Of a DNA stretch of 46,979 nt, positions 17,725 to 27,900 are shown piece after piece. The notes under the pieces are model-generated. The model was not told the origin of the DNA. It was given only the letters and a program-made list of their open reading frames with translations, and made no database searches. The DNA is from Ignavibacteriota bacterium (lineage in GTDB: Bacteria > Bacteroidota > Ignavibacteria > UBA10030 > UBA6906): NCBI GenBank assembly GCA_003154425.1, contig PMDK01000185.1:1141-48119 (forward strand), read 5' to 3'. The position numbers and the translations under genes are program-made. Every line of letters begins with the position of its first letter. Position 1 is the stretch's first letter.

Positions 17725-19494
17725 TCAGTTCCCGTTTCCGCGTGCCTCCATCACGATCCCTTCCCCCCGCGTATAGCGTCCGGGGACTGTCACCGGCGAC
17801 CTCCCCGCGATCCTGATCCGCCCCGTGATCGCGCCGGCGACAGATCGCTCGGCGAGAATCGTCCCGTTGAAGGGGGTCATCACCACCTGCGTGACGGGGA
17901 GTTTCCCCAGAACATAGGGATCCCCGAATGCCACGGCGATGACCGGCACGGGGAACCGGCCGAGAGAACCCAGGAAATCCTGCAGCGGCTTCGAGAAACT
18001 GCGGTCTCCTTTCCATGCAACGACGGAGAGATAGACGCCGACAAGGAGCACGTCGGATTTCCCGGCGGAGGCGCTGATCTCCCTGAACCGTTCACTCCCG
18101 GTCTCATTGGACACACGGAGGAGCGACGCGGACCGGACGAAAGGCTCCACTCCCTCCAGAAGATCGACCCCGAGGCCCGGTTGCGGGTCCTCCGACACTG
18201 TGACGAGCGTGACGGACGCGGTCGGCTTGAGGGGGATGACATTTCCCGCGTTCCTGAAGAGCGTTACAGAGGCATTGGAGATCTCCTCGGCTTTGAGCCG
18301 GAATCTCTCCGCACCCACGACGCTGAAGATCGAATCGACCGCCACGGTCCGCTTGAGGGCGAGTCCCGCCCACTCTTTGGCTGCGAGTATCCTTCTCACG
18401 GATATGTTGACGCGTTCTTCGGAAATGCGTCCCGCACGAACAGCGGCGACGACTCCCCTGAACGCGCTGTCGATGTCGGCGATGGCAAGTATCGCGTCCG
18501 CCCCCGCTTCGATCGCATTGATTGCGGCCTCCGCCGAAGAGAAATGATCGGTAATTCCCTGCATGCGCATCCCGTCGGTTATCACGATCCCGTCGAAGGC
18601 GAGCCGCGTCCTGAGTATCCCGGTGATGACCGGGCGTGAAAGGGTCGCGGGGCGACCCGTAGGATCGATCTGCGGGAGCGCGAGGTGGGAGGTCATGACC
18701 GCTCTGGCGCCGGAGGCGATCCCGGCCCGGAAGGGGACCAGCTCGACGGAATCGAGACGCCCGAGAGTGAACGGGAGGGAGGGGAGTCCCATGTGCGAAT
18801 CCTCCCGTGTATCCCCGTGCCCGGGGAAATGCTTCAATGTCGCGATCATCCGCTCGGACTGTGCTCCCCGGACATAGGCCTCCACCATCGATGCGACAAG
18901 CGCCGGGTCTTCGCCGTACGAGCGGGTATTGATGATGGGATTGTCAGCGTTGTTGTTGACGTCGGCCACCGGTGAATTGCTCCAGTGGATCCCGATCGCG
19001 CCCGCCTCCAATGCGGTGATCCGGCCGAGCTCGTGGGCGTAGGCCGGATCGCCGGTCGCCCCGATCGCCATCTGCGAGGGGAACTGCGTGCCTCCGCCGG
19101 CGATATACCGGGGAAGCCGCTCCGTCCACCCGCGGGACAACCGCCAGGGATGCGTGTAGGTCATTCCCGCTTCAAGATCGGCGTTGATGAGAAGGGGCAC
19201 GCGGGAGGCGTTCTGAAGTTTGTTCGTGATTATCGGTATGTCGAGAACACTCCCCCCTCCCAGTATGAATGTGCCGACATGATATTGTCGTACCATGTCC
19301 AGCGCATAGCGGTACGCCGGGTGATCCTCGTTTGTGTACAGAGGGACGAGTTCGGCCACGAAGAGCTGTCCGACTTTCTCCTCGAGACTCAGCGATGAAA
19401 GCGTTGAGTCCACCCAGCGGGACGTCTGAGCGGCGCCGTAACCCCAGGGGACGAGAAGGAGGGCCAGCATCAGATTGTTGCGGGCTGTCGGCAT
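17725..19494 (-). CDS. GH3 glycosidase, NagZ-like (beta-N-acetylhexosaminidase type)
   Basis: Encodes about 589 residues from ATG 19494. An in-frame upstream extension to 19641 lacks family similarity and overlaps the opposing gene, so it is rejected. A signal peptide spans about 1-22. The GH3 barrel carries the NagZ-type motif K221-HFPGHGDTREDSH, which supplies the His/Asp acid-base pair of this subgroup. It also has ITDGMRMQGI, where Asp307 is the likely nucleophile. A GH3 C-terminal alpha/beta domain spans about 380-589. Expected substrates are beta-N-acetylglucosaminides such as peptidoglycan or chitin fragments in the periplasm. Some NagZ-like GH3 enzymes act on other beta-glycosides. 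It is divergent from the next gene across about 146 bases. Confidence 0.88.
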   Translation of the reverse strand: MPTARNNLMLALLLVPWGYGAAQTSRWVDSTLSSLSLEEKVGQLFVAELVPLYTNEDHPAYRYALDMVRQYHVGTFILGGGSVLDIPIITNKLQNASRVPLLINADLEAGMTYTHPWRLSRGWTERLPRYIAGGGTQFPSQMAIGATGDPAYAHELGRITALEAGAIGIHWSNSPVADVNNNADNPIINTRSYGEDPALVASMVEAYVRGAQSERMIATLKHFPGHGDTREDSHMGLPSLPFTLGRLDSVELVPFRAGIASGARAVMTSHLALPQIDPTGRPATLSRPVITGILRTRLAFDGIVITDGMRMQGITDHFSSAEAAINAIEAGADAILAIADIDSAFRGVVAAVRAGRISEERVNISVRRILAAKEWAGLALKRTVAVDSIFSVVGAERFRLKAEEISNASVTLFRNAGNVIPLKPTASVTLVTVSEDPQPGLGVDLLEGVEPFVRSASLLRVSNETGSERFREISASAGKSDVLLVGVYLSVVAWKGDRSFSKPLQDFLGSLGRFPVPVIAVAFGDPYVLGKLPVTQVVMTPFNGTILAERSVAGAITGRIRIAGRSPVTVPGRYTRGEGIVMEARGNGN

Positions 19495-19640
19495 GGATGC
19501 ACGTTGCGTTGTGGGAAGAGAGTGTGCCAATATACGGATTTCGTCCGACAGTCTCGTTGCCCCGGTGAGTCTCCATTGGAACGACAGTTTGCATCTGACG
19601 GGAATCTTCAGCAGATTTGAAGCCTTGTAAAGGTACGACA

Positions 19641-21623
19641 ATGACCACTCAGTTTGCCGCCCCTCCTGATTCCTGCCGCCTCATCCAGACCATCCCATCC
19701 TTCGAGCAATGGTGCGGGCCGAGCGAAGAGGCCATACGCGCAAAGATCCGGTATCTCCTTGATGCGGGTGCGGGGGGGCTCATGACGAACGTCAGCCTGA
19801 AGGACTATCTGCGCGATGAGAAAGCGTGGGAGGTTCTCCGCCGCGGTGTCCGGATCGCGCACGAGATGGGACTTCGCGTGTGGATATATGACGAAGAAGG
19901 CTACCCGAGCGGCACGGCGGGTGGGCTGGTGCTGGAGGAGGCTCCGGCTGCAGAAGCACAGGGTCTCATTCGCCTGAAAGAGAAACAGGGGAGCGGGCGA
20001 TACTCTGTCACGCCGTTGTACGAGGCCACGCATGCCACGGAGAACTTCTACAAGAAGCGCCATTACGTCAATATTCTGGAACCGGCCGCCGCTTCGACGT
20101 TCATCGCTGCAACGCATGAACGGTATGAACGCGCCCTCCACCCGATAGGAGAGTACGTGGAGGCCTTTTTCACGGATGAGCCCTCCCTGATCTCCGCGTA
20201 TATTCCCAAAGGAAGGAAATATCCGGAGACGCTTCCCTGGCATCCGGATCTCCCGGAGATCTTCAAGTCCCGGAAAGGGTACGACCTGATGGCCTTCAGG
20301 GAGAGCCTCTTTGCCGACACCGGGGAAATCGACAGGAAGATCCGGTGCGACTTCTACGAGGTGATTGCGGATCTCTGTGCTGAAAACTATTTCGGTCAGA
20401 TACAGTCATGGTGCCGCGCCCACGGGGTGTCCTCCAGCGGCCATCTCCTGGGGGAGGAGACGCTCGTGTGGCAGACGGTTTTTGACGGCGATCCTTATTC
20501 CTGCTACCGGAAATTCGACATCCCCGGGATCGACATGATCCTCTCCGATCCGGGGAAGATCATGAAACAGCTCTATTTCCTCGTGCCCACCGTCGCCGGC
20601 TCAGCGGCCCGGCTCCAGGGAAAGCGCCGGGTGATGTGCGAGATCAGCGACTTCTTCGGCCAGATGGAACACCAGCCGGCCACGATCGCCCAGATGCAGA
20701 GCACCGCCGGCATCCTTTACGCGCTCGGAGTCACCGACCTCGTCTCCATGTATCCCGCCGCGGCAGGCACCGAGAAGGAAGCCGGTCCCGGGGAATTCTC
20801 CCCTGCACACTTCCGGAGATACGCGGACTATGCGGCCCGCTTGAACTACATGTTCAGCGGGGGAACCATCGGGTCGCGCGTTGCGGTGCTCCATCCCATG
20901 TGCTCCGTCTGGGCCCATTTTACCCCGTCGAACCGGTCGATGTACGAACCTCACCCGAATCCGGATGTCCGGTTCATCGACGCCGCCTTCACGGATCTCT
21001 GCCGCACGCTCCTCCAGCATCAGATCGATTTCGACATCGTCGATGAGCGGAGCTTTTCGGGAGCCCGCATCGACGGGACCACGCTCGTCCTGGAGGCGCG
21101 GCGCTACCAGGTCCTCATTCTCCCGCCCATGGATACGCTGCGTGTCGGGACGATGGAGACGATCGCGCGGTTCGCCGAGAAGGGAGGTGGGGTATTCGCT
21201 CACGCGCTCCTGCCGAAATATGCTGCGGAAGGACCGGAGAACGACGCCAGGATCCGCTCGATGACGGAGAAGATGCGGGCCGACGGTTCGCTCGGGGGCT
21301 CCACGCCGGACGCACCCCCTCTGGTCTACCTTGTGAAATCCCGCGTCCCCCCGGAGTGTCATCTCGCCCCCGCCACCCCCGACATCCTCTGTGCGAGGAT
21401 CGAGGGGAAGAACGAGACCGCGTTTTTCCTTGTCAACACCTCATCACGGGAATACGAGGGGATGGGGACGTTCCGGGAAGCCGGTCAGCCCGTCCTGCTG
21501 GATCCCGTCACGGGAGCGGAACATGCCGTCGACCGGGAAAAGGGGGGCGACGCAGGCGTCCGCGTCCGGCTTTCGCTGAAATCGTTCGCTTCGATATTTG
21601 TCGTCTTCGGGGGAAAGGGTTGA
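19641..21623 (+). CDS. GH106-like / TIM-barrel glycoside hydrolase-related protein
   Basis: Encodes about 660 residues with no signal peptide, so it is likely cytoplasmic. Motifs such as WIYDEEGYPSGTAGG (about residue 90) and EAFFTDEPSL (about 180) occur in large GH-A-type proteins related to GH106 alpha-L-rhamnosidases. The acidic residues there are plausible catalytic Glu/Asp. An alpha/beta subdomain (about 415-560, LILPPMDTLRVGTMETIARF) and a beta C-terminus (FFLVNTSSREYEG) follow. It is shorter than typical GH106 enzymes and lacks the usual galactose-binding C-terminal domains, so assignment is uncertain. ATG 19641 has an AAAGG about ten bases upstream; a TTG 24 bases earlier is the alternative. 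It ends three bases from the convergent haem-protein gene. Confidence 0.65.
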   Translation: MTTQFAAPPDSCRLIQTIPSFEQWCGPSEEAIRAKIRYLLDAGAGGLMTNVSLKDYLRDEKAWEVLRRGVRIAHEMGLRVWIYDEEGYPSGTAGGLVLEEAPAAEAQGLIRLKEKQGSGRYSVTPLYEATHATENFYKKRHYVNILEPAAASTFIAATHERYERALHPIGEYVEAFFTDEPSLISAYIPKGRKYPETLPWHPDLPEIFKSRKGYDLMAFRESLFADTGEIDRKIRCDFYEVIADLCAENYFGQIQSWCRAHGVSSSGHLLGEETLVWQTVFDGDPYSCYRKFDIPGIDMILSDPGKIMKQLYFLVPTVAGSAARLQGKRRVMCEISDFFGQMEHQPATIAQMQSTAGILYALGVTDLVSMYPAAAGTEKEAGPGEFSPAHFRRYADYAARLNYMFSGGTIGSRVAVLHPMCSVWAHFTPSNRSMYEPHPNPDVRFIDAAFTDLCRTLLQHQIDFDIVDERSFSGARIDGTTLVLEARRYQVLILPPMDTLRVGTMETIARFAEKGGGVFAHALLPKYAAEGPENDARIRSMTEKMRADGSLGGSTPDAPPLVYLVKSRVPPECHLAPATPDILCARIEGKNETAFFLVNTSSREYEGMGTFREAGQPVLLDPVTGAEHAVDREKGGDAGVRVRLSLKSFASIFVVFGGKG

Positions 21624-21626
21624 CCC

Positions 21627-22139
21627 TCATCTGCTGCTGCGGGGGTCGGTCCTGTTCCTTTCCAGGCTGTCGATCGGGTAATGTGCCCGCATCGAATCCA
21701 TCATCGTACCGCTCCAGCGGATCACCTCTTCCTTCTCATCCGGAGTGAGCCGGGCATACCTGTGTATGAAAAGGTATGATCCGAGCGGCATCTCGTCCTG
21801 CCGGAGCTGTTCTATGATATCCTTGAATCTCCTGTATTGCCGCATCGGCCGGTACGTGGCATACCGGTCAAAGTCGAGCCGGCGCTTCCCCCCCTCAATA
21901 TGCGAATTGAGCCACCACCCGACGGGCTGGATTTCCGCATACCAGGGATACACCGTGCTGTCGCTGTGGCAATCGTAGCATGACCGCCTGAATGTCTGCA
22001 GGACATGCCCCGGGACCGGGAAGGCGGACTGTATGCCGCTCCCGGGAGGCTCTTGAGAATGGTTTTTCGCAGGGCGGATGAACTGTACGGCGAGAAGAGC
22101 AACGCCGGCGAACGCAAAGAAAATCCTGACGTATTTCAT
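21627..22139 (-). CDS. Haem-binding domain protein (CxxCH, cytochrome-c-like)
   Basis: Encodes 170 residues: an N-terminal hydrophobic anchor (about 5-22) followed by a domain with a single CYDCHS haem-attachment motif near residue 54. Its surroundings (SCYDCHSDSTVYPWY, then MPLGSYLFIHRYARLTPDEKE) are typical of the Haem_bd family. It is probably anchored facing the periplasm; the electron-transfer partner is unknown. It ends three bases from the preceding convergent gene and starts about ten bases after the GH29 stop, so it is likely co-transcribed with GH29. Confidence 0.88.
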   Translation of the reverse strand: MKYVRIFFAFAGVALLAVQFIRPAKNHSQEPPGSGIQSAFPVPGHVLQTFRRSCYDCHSDSTVYPWYAEIQPVGWWLNSHIEGGKRRLDFDRYATYRPMRQYRRFKDIIEQLRQDEMPLGSYLFIHRYARLTPDEKEEVIRWSGTMMDSMRAHYPIDSLERNRTDPRSSR

Positions 22140-22149
22140 CGTGTCTTTC

Positions 22150-23529
22150 TCAGTTGGCGAAATATGCGGAGAACTCCTTCAGACGCGGTTCCCCGCCTGA
22201 TGCTGTGATCCGAACCCGGAGGGATGAGGCCTCCACCTCGTCGAATTTGCCGATGAATTTGTGTCCCACCGACGTGCCGGCACAGACGGCGAGCCACTCT
22301 CCTTTCACAAGCGCCTGGACTTCAAAACTCCTGATTCGCTCTCCCCGGGCAATCTCCTCGCAGAGGACCACATGATTAACGCTGACGGGAAGCGATGCCA
22401 GACTCAGGTTCAGCACTGCTCCTGACCCGCTCCTGCGGGCCAGAGGGCGTTCGAATATCCGTCTGACCCGGCTCCCGAATCCGGCGAACGCGATGGAATC
22501 GGGCGCGGGGAAAAGCCCCGATGTATCGATCACCATCCCGATCAGCATGTTCGCGTTCCGCCCCACGCTTGTATAGTACCGGTCCAGCAGCTCCGGGGCA
22601 AGGAAGACCTGAGTCTCTTCCCCCCCCTTCCAGAGCCAGCCCCCGTTCCACGCCGATTGCCTCCTCCCGGGGAAGTCCGCCTCGGCGGGGCACCAGACTT
22701 TCCCTTCAGGATTCCCGTGCGTATCAGTGACACTGAATGCGCCGGTAGAAGAAGCCACGAGATCGGCACGGCTCCAGTGGGGATAGGGGGCTCTCCCGTC
22801 TTCATTCCCCACCCAGCGGATCAGGTTGCCTGAGCCGGGGGGGCCCTGGAAGAGAATTGCGCCGGGCTGGTACTCTCGTATCATTCGCCGGACCTCCTCT
22901 GCGATCCCCCCGCATGAATCTGCAACGACCCCCCCGTCAAACCATATCTCGGACAGACTCCCATAATGTGTCCAGAGCTCCGTGAGCTGGTCGATGACGA
23001 TTCTGTTGTATGCCTCCCGCTTCCCTGCGCCGGGGAGCCCCCCGGGCCCTGCTCCCAGGTACGTGTTGAGATTGGTGTTGTAATAGAGGCCCGGTCTGAT
23101 CCCGTATTTCCTGCACGATGAGATAAAATCGCGGACAACATCCCCCGTTCCACTCCGCCAGGGCGTCTTTCCAACATGGTAACCGTGCGAGCGTGTGGGC
23201 CAGAGACAGAACCCTGTTCCGTGTTTTGCCACAAGAACCGCGTAGGTCGCGCCCGCATTCCTGGCCGAGACGAGCCACTGGTCGGTGTTCAGCTTCGAGG
23301 GATTGAAAAGTGCGAGGGGAGGAAGGGTTTCACTGCGGGCATAGTCGAATGACCCGGGAGCGAACACGTTGATGTCGAGGTGGATGATGACACCCACCTC
23401 GGCGTCAGCCCAGCGGACCTGCTGCTCCGTGGGGAGTACCGGCCTGGCTTCCTGGGCCATCCCGCGCGCGGAAAGGAACAGTGAAGCAATCGTGAAGGAA
23501 ACGCCCGGGAACGCCATTGTCCGGCGCAT
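22150..23529 (-). CDS. GH29 alpha-L-fucosidase, exported
   Basis: Encodes about 459 residues from ATG 23529, which has a GGAG site five bases upstream and is followed by a signal peptide (MRRTMAFPGVSFTIASLF ... GMAQ). Longer in-frame starts at 23571 and 23583 lack a ribosome site. The GH29 barrel begins with VRWADAEVGVIIHLDINVF. It contains YAVLVAKHGTGFCLWPT, and EIWFDGG near residue 198 supplies the nucleophile Asp198. A galactose-binding-like C-terminal domain starts near residue 370. The enzyme releases alpha-L-fucose from plant glycans in the periplasm or outside. Close to the GH141-like gene, it suggests fucosylated substrates. Confidence 0.92.
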   Translation of the reverse strand: MRRTMAFPGVSFTIASLFLSARGMAQEARPVLPTEQQVRWADAEVGVIIHLDINVFAPGSFDYARSETLPPLALFNPSKLNTDQWLVSARNAGATYAVLVAKHGTGFCLWPTRSHGYHVGKTPWRSGTGDVVRDFISSCRKYGIRPGLYYNTNLNTYLGAGPGGLPGAGKREAYNRIVIDQLTELWTHYGSLSEIWFDGGVVADSCGGIAEEVRRMIREYQPGAILFQGPPGSGNLIRWVGNEDGRAPYPHWSRADLVASSTGAFSVTDTHGNPEGKVWCPAEADFPGRRQSAWNGGWLWKGGEETQVFLAPELLDRYYTSVGRNANMLIGMVIDTSGLFPAPDSIAFAGFGSRVRRIFERPLARRSGSGAVLNLSLASLPVSVNHVVLCEEIARGERIRSFEVQALVKGEWLAVCAGTSVGHKFIGKFDEVEASSLRVRITASGGEPRLKEFSAYFAN

Positions 23530-23618
23530 GCGGACTCCATACTGATCGGGAATCGGTGGAGCGTGCTTCATCCAATGAAGCACTTTGGCGGGAGAACCTC
23601 AAATCGGGCCCCGGATTG

Positions 23619-23650
23619 TTTGATCTTCCCTGCCCGGTTCAGTACATTGG
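23619..23650 (+). promoter_or_regulatory. Bacteroidota-like promoter upstream of UroD-fold gene
   Basis: TTTG (23619-23622), a 20-base spacer, then TACATTGG (23643-23650). This fits the TTTG-N19/20-TAnnTTTG layout with one mismatch in the -7 box. It lies 45 bases before the start codon in the divergent gap between GH29 and the UroD-fold gene. Confidence 0.35.
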
Positions 23651-23695
23651 GGTGAATCGTCCACACCCGGTCACCCACACTTCGACAGAACTACA

Positions 23696-24922
23696 ATGAC
23701 ACATAGAGAACGCGTTCTCGCTGCGCTTGATCACAGAGAAGGGGACCGTGTGCCGATCGATTTCGCCGGACACCATTCCTCGGGAATTGCGGGGATCGCG
23801 TACGCGAAGCTCAGATCGTTCCTCGGACTCCCCCTGCGTCCCATCCGCCTTCACGAGCCCATACAACAGATTGCAATCGTCGATGAGGACGTGCTCGATC
23901 TCTTCTCGGTTGACACCACGGAGCTTGGCCGCGCGTTCGCGCTCGAAGAGAAAGACTGGGCTGACTGGGTCCTCCCCGATGGGACCCCCTGCAAGATCCC
24001 GGTCTGGGTAAAGCCTGAACGGGACGGGACGCGCTGGATTATTCGATCAGGGACCGGCCGGATCATCGCACAGATGCCTGACGGGGCGCTCTACTTTGAG
24101 CAGACATACTATCCTTTTGCCCAGGGGGTACCGGATCACCGGAGAATCGAAGAGGCCTTCGGTGAATGCATGTGGGGGATGATAAAATCGCCTCCCGGCC
24201 CGCTGGCATCAGGCCCAAAGAGGAAGGAGATACTCGCGGAAGGGGCCAGGCGACTCCGCGGAAGCACTACGCGGGCGATCGTCGGCCTGTTCGGTGGCAA
24301 CCTCCTCGAGACGGGGCAATTTCTTTACCGGAATGACAATTTCTTCCTGCTCATGGCGGAAAATCCGGCCGCCACGCATGACTTCCTCGACAACCTCGTT
24401 GAGATCCATCTCAGGAACCTCGAAGAGTTCCTGAGTGCGGTCGGACCTTACATCGATGTCGTGAACTTCGGCGATGACCTGGGGATGCAGACCGGCCCGC
24501 AGATGTCACCGGCGATGTACCGCACATACTTCAAGAGCCGGCATGAACGCCTCTGGAAACGGGCCAAGGAACTTGCCGACGTCAAAGTCATGCTCCATTG
24601 CTGCGGAGGCGTCCGGGAGCTCCTCCCCGACCTGATCGACGCAGGGCTGGACATAATCAATCCCGTTCAGATCTCATGCCGCGGGATGGAAGCCGCGGGA
24701 CTGAAAAGAGACTTCGGCGATGCGCTGGTGTTCTGGGGAGGCGGTTGTGACACGCAGACCGTTCTTTCCGGCGGGACGCCCGACTCTGTGCGCCGGCATG
24801 TCCGGGAGCAGATCCGTGTCCTCTCGCCGGGGGGAGGATTCGTGTTCCAGCAGGTTCACAACATACTTGCGGATATTCCCCCGGCGAATATCCGAGCGAT
24901 GTTCGAGGCCGTGCTGGAATGA
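23696..24922 (+). CDS. UroD-fold protein, zinc-methyltransferase signature (copy 1)
   Basis: Encodes 408 residues with a uroporphyrinogen-decarboxylase TIM barrel (MTHRERVLAALDHREGDRVP at the start). The barrel carries H301-C-C303 (MLHCCGG) and Cys351 (GGGCDTQT). This H-x-C...C set binds zinc in MtaA/MtbA-type methylcobalamin methyltransferases and is not a feature of haem-pathway HemE. The product is probably a cytoplasmic methyltransferase acting on an unknown methyl donor with a corrinoid protein encoded elsewhere. It lies divergent from GH29 and 25 bases ahead of the beta-helix fusion gene, so it is probably co-expressed with the latter. Decarboxylase function is unlikely. Confidence 0.85.
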   Translation: MTHRERVLAALDHREGDRVPIDFAGHHSSGIAGIAYAKLRSFLGLPLRPIRLHEPIQQIAIVDEDVLDLFSVDTTELGRAFALEEKDWADWVLPDGTPCKIPVWVKPERDGTRWIIRSGTGRIIAQMPDGALYFEQTYYPFAQGVPDHRRIEEAFGECMWGMIKSPPGPLASGPKRKEILAEGARRLRGSTTRAIVGLFGGNLLETGQFLYRNDNFFLLMAENPAATHDFLDNLVEIHLRNLEEFLSAVGPYIDVVNFGDDLGMQTGPQMSPAMYRTYFKSRHERLWKRAKELADVKVMLHCCGGVRELLPDLIDAGLDIINPVQISCRGMEAAGLKRDFGDALVFWGGGCDTQTVLSGGTPDSVRRHVREQIRVLSPGGGFVFQQVHNILADIPPANIRAMFEAVLE

Positions 24923-24947
24923 ACCGCACACGGGGGAGCAGAGACCA

Positions 24948-27900
24948 ATGAGCACCCGATCCTTAATCCTTGTTCTCCTTCTAGCCCGGGGAGTTTCTGG
25001 TGCGACCGGGGGAGATGGCGTCATCGTGTACGTGTCTCCGTCCGGAGACGACGGGAACCGGGGCACGCGTGAACAACCCTTCCGAACCCTCGAAAGGGCC
25101 CGGGAAGCTGTGCGGAGCATCAGGTCCGGACCGGGGGGTGAGGCGAAGGACATCGCGGTTCACCTGCGCGGCGGCTTGTACATCATGGAGCGGCCTTTCG
25201 TCCTCCGCCCGGATGACGGAGGGACTGCCGCGCACACTGTCACCTACGCTGCCGAGGAGGGGGAAACACCCGTCCTGAGCGGGGGGGCGCTGATTCGCGA
25301 CTGGAAAGAGACCGACCTGAACGGACGCCGCGTGTGGAGAGGGGTGATTCCTCCAGGGGGAAAAGGGGGAGCCGGCATACACGAACTCTGGGTGAACGGC
25401 CGGCGATCCCTGCAGTCGCGGTATCCCCGGAAAGGATACCTGGCCGTGGAATCCGTCCCGGGAGTGACGGTGCAGACAGATTGGCTCGAAGGGGAGACCG
25501 AGTTCCGTGCGGCGGGGCGTGACCTCCCGTCGGGGGAGAGATTTCTGAACTCCGAGGGAGTGGTGATGAACCGCTGGGTGGAATCGAGGCTCCCTGTTGC
25601 CGGGTTCGACCCCGATTCGAGCCTCTTCAGGTTCGGCAGGAGGAGCATGTTCAGGCTCGAGAAGGGGGATCTCTTCTACTTCGTCAATGTGAGGAGTGCT
25701 CTCGCGGAACCGGGTGACTGGCTCGCCGAGAGTGCCGGGGGAGTGATCTACTATGTCCCCCGGGAGGGGGAATCGGCCGGATCGGTCGAATCTGTCGTGT
25801 CCGGCCTCTCGACGATACTCCGCATCGAAGGAAGTCCGGATTCGGGGAAGTTTGTTTCACACGTGACCTTCCGCGGGATAACATTTTCGCATGCCGGCTG
25901 GTATTTCCCCCCCGCTCCGGATGCCCACCGCGTCGAACCTGGAGGGTTTCCCCAGGCAGCCACGGGGGTTTCGGCCGCTGTCGTTGCACGGGGAGCACGT
26001 TCCTGTGTGTTCGAAGAGTGCTCGTTCTCCCATATGGGGACATACGGAATCGAATTCGGAGAAGGATGCAGGGAGGACATCGTCCGCCGGTGCGATCTTT
26101 TTGATCTGGGTGCCGGGGGGATCAGGATCGGCGAAACCGTGATCAGAGAGAGGGCGGAACAGCGGACATCGGGGATCACGGTCGTCGACAGCCGGATTCA
26201 TGACGGCGGTCGCATATTCCACAGCGCCGTCGGCGTCTGGATCGGGCAGAGCGGAATGAACCGCATTCTTCATAACCAGATTCACGATTTCTACTACTCG
26301 GGGATCTCCATCGGCTGGACCTGGGGCTACGGGCCGGCGCTTGCCCAGGCGAACATCGTGGCGATGAACCATGTCCATCACATCGGGGTCCTCTCGGACG
26401 GAGACGGCCCGATCCTCAGCGACATGGGGGGGATCTACACCCTCGGGAACCAGGAAGGGACCGTCATCCGGAACAACATATTCCACGACATTGCAGGGTA
26501 CCGCTACGGCGGCTGGGGGATCTACTTCGACGAAGGAACAACGCACATCACGGCCGAGGGAAACCTGGTGTACAGAACGACCCACGGGGGGTTTCATCAG
26601 CACTACGGCAGGGAGAACAAATTCTGCAACAACGTACTCGCATTCGGACGCGATCTCCAGGTCCTGCGCTCGCGCTATGAAAATCATACAAGCTTCGCCT
26701 TTGAACACAACATCGTTCTCTGGGACGGGGGACAGTTCCTGGGGGGGAACGCGGGGGGAGGGAACATGGTTTTCGATCACAATCTCTACTGGTACCGGGG
26801 AAGTGACTCACTCCGGTTCGACACTCTCTCATTCGCCGCATGGCAGTCAAAGGGGAACGACGCTCATTCGCGCATCGCCGACCCCGGATTCCAGGATGCC
26901 TCCGGCGGAGATTTCCGGTTCCGCCCCGGATCGACCGCCGCCATGGGATTCGTGCCGATCCCCTTCGAGAAAATCCTGGACGTTGCCCCCCTCGGTGAAG
27001 GCGCAGGGGCCCCGCCCCCGCCCCTCCGGAGGCGCACATTGTATAACAGCGACGGGTCGAACATCTTCTGGCGGCGGACCCTCTCGCCGGACGATGTCTA
27101 CGGTTGTGTCGACGAGGTTGCCGCCGCCGGGGTGACGACGTTTCTTTTCAATCCCAACCCGTGCCAGAACGTGGTGTACCCGGGGACGGAGGCGGGGATG
27201 TTCTCCTACGACTTCCCCCGGAGTCCGGGCTCCATTCCGACGGAACGGGACTCGATGGAGAAGCATTTCAGCGACAACCTCCGGGCGCTGCTGAAAGACA
27301 CGCTCGACCCGGCCGGCATGATTGTGGACCGGGCGAGGCTCCGGGGCATGGAAGCGTTCCTGAGCGTCCGCATGAATGAGCTCCACGACGTCGACAAGCC
27401 GGGCAGTCCTCTCCTCGGTGACTTCTGGAGGAGTCACCCGGAGTACCGTGTCGGAGGGTATGCCGGCTGGGGAGCTTTCGCACTCAACTACGCGGAGCCT
27501 TCGGTCAGGGAGTACTACTTCGCGCTCCTCCGTGAGCTCTGTGAACGCTATCCGATCGACGGGCTCGAGCTCGATTTCATGAGGTTCCCGTACTACTTTC
27601 CCGGTGATTCCGCGAAGATGGAGTCGTATGCCGGTATCATGACCAAGTTTGTCGAACGGGTCCGGACGATGACGCGGGAAACAGGACTCCGGAGGGGGAT
27701 ACCCATCATGCTTGCCGTCCGTGTCCCCTCGTCGCTCGCGGCCTGCGCGTACGTCGGCCTGGATCCGGCTGCCTGGTGCGGCCGGGGGCTTGTCGATTTC
27801 GTGACTGTCGCGCCGTTCCTATCCACGGAACCTGACATGCATCTGGGGGAGTTCAGAAAATCGTGCGGGCTCATCCCCCTGTACGCGTGTTTTGAGTTCA

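Noticed and set aside
23696-24922. UroD-fold proteins as haem-pathway HemE
   Set aside because: Three divergent copies beside sugar genes with a H-x-C...C zinc set, and no other haem synthesis genes nearby.
24720-24947. Upstream extension of the beta-helix fusion gene
   Set aside because: Lies in the end of the UroD-fold gene in another frame; the signal peptide begins at 24948.
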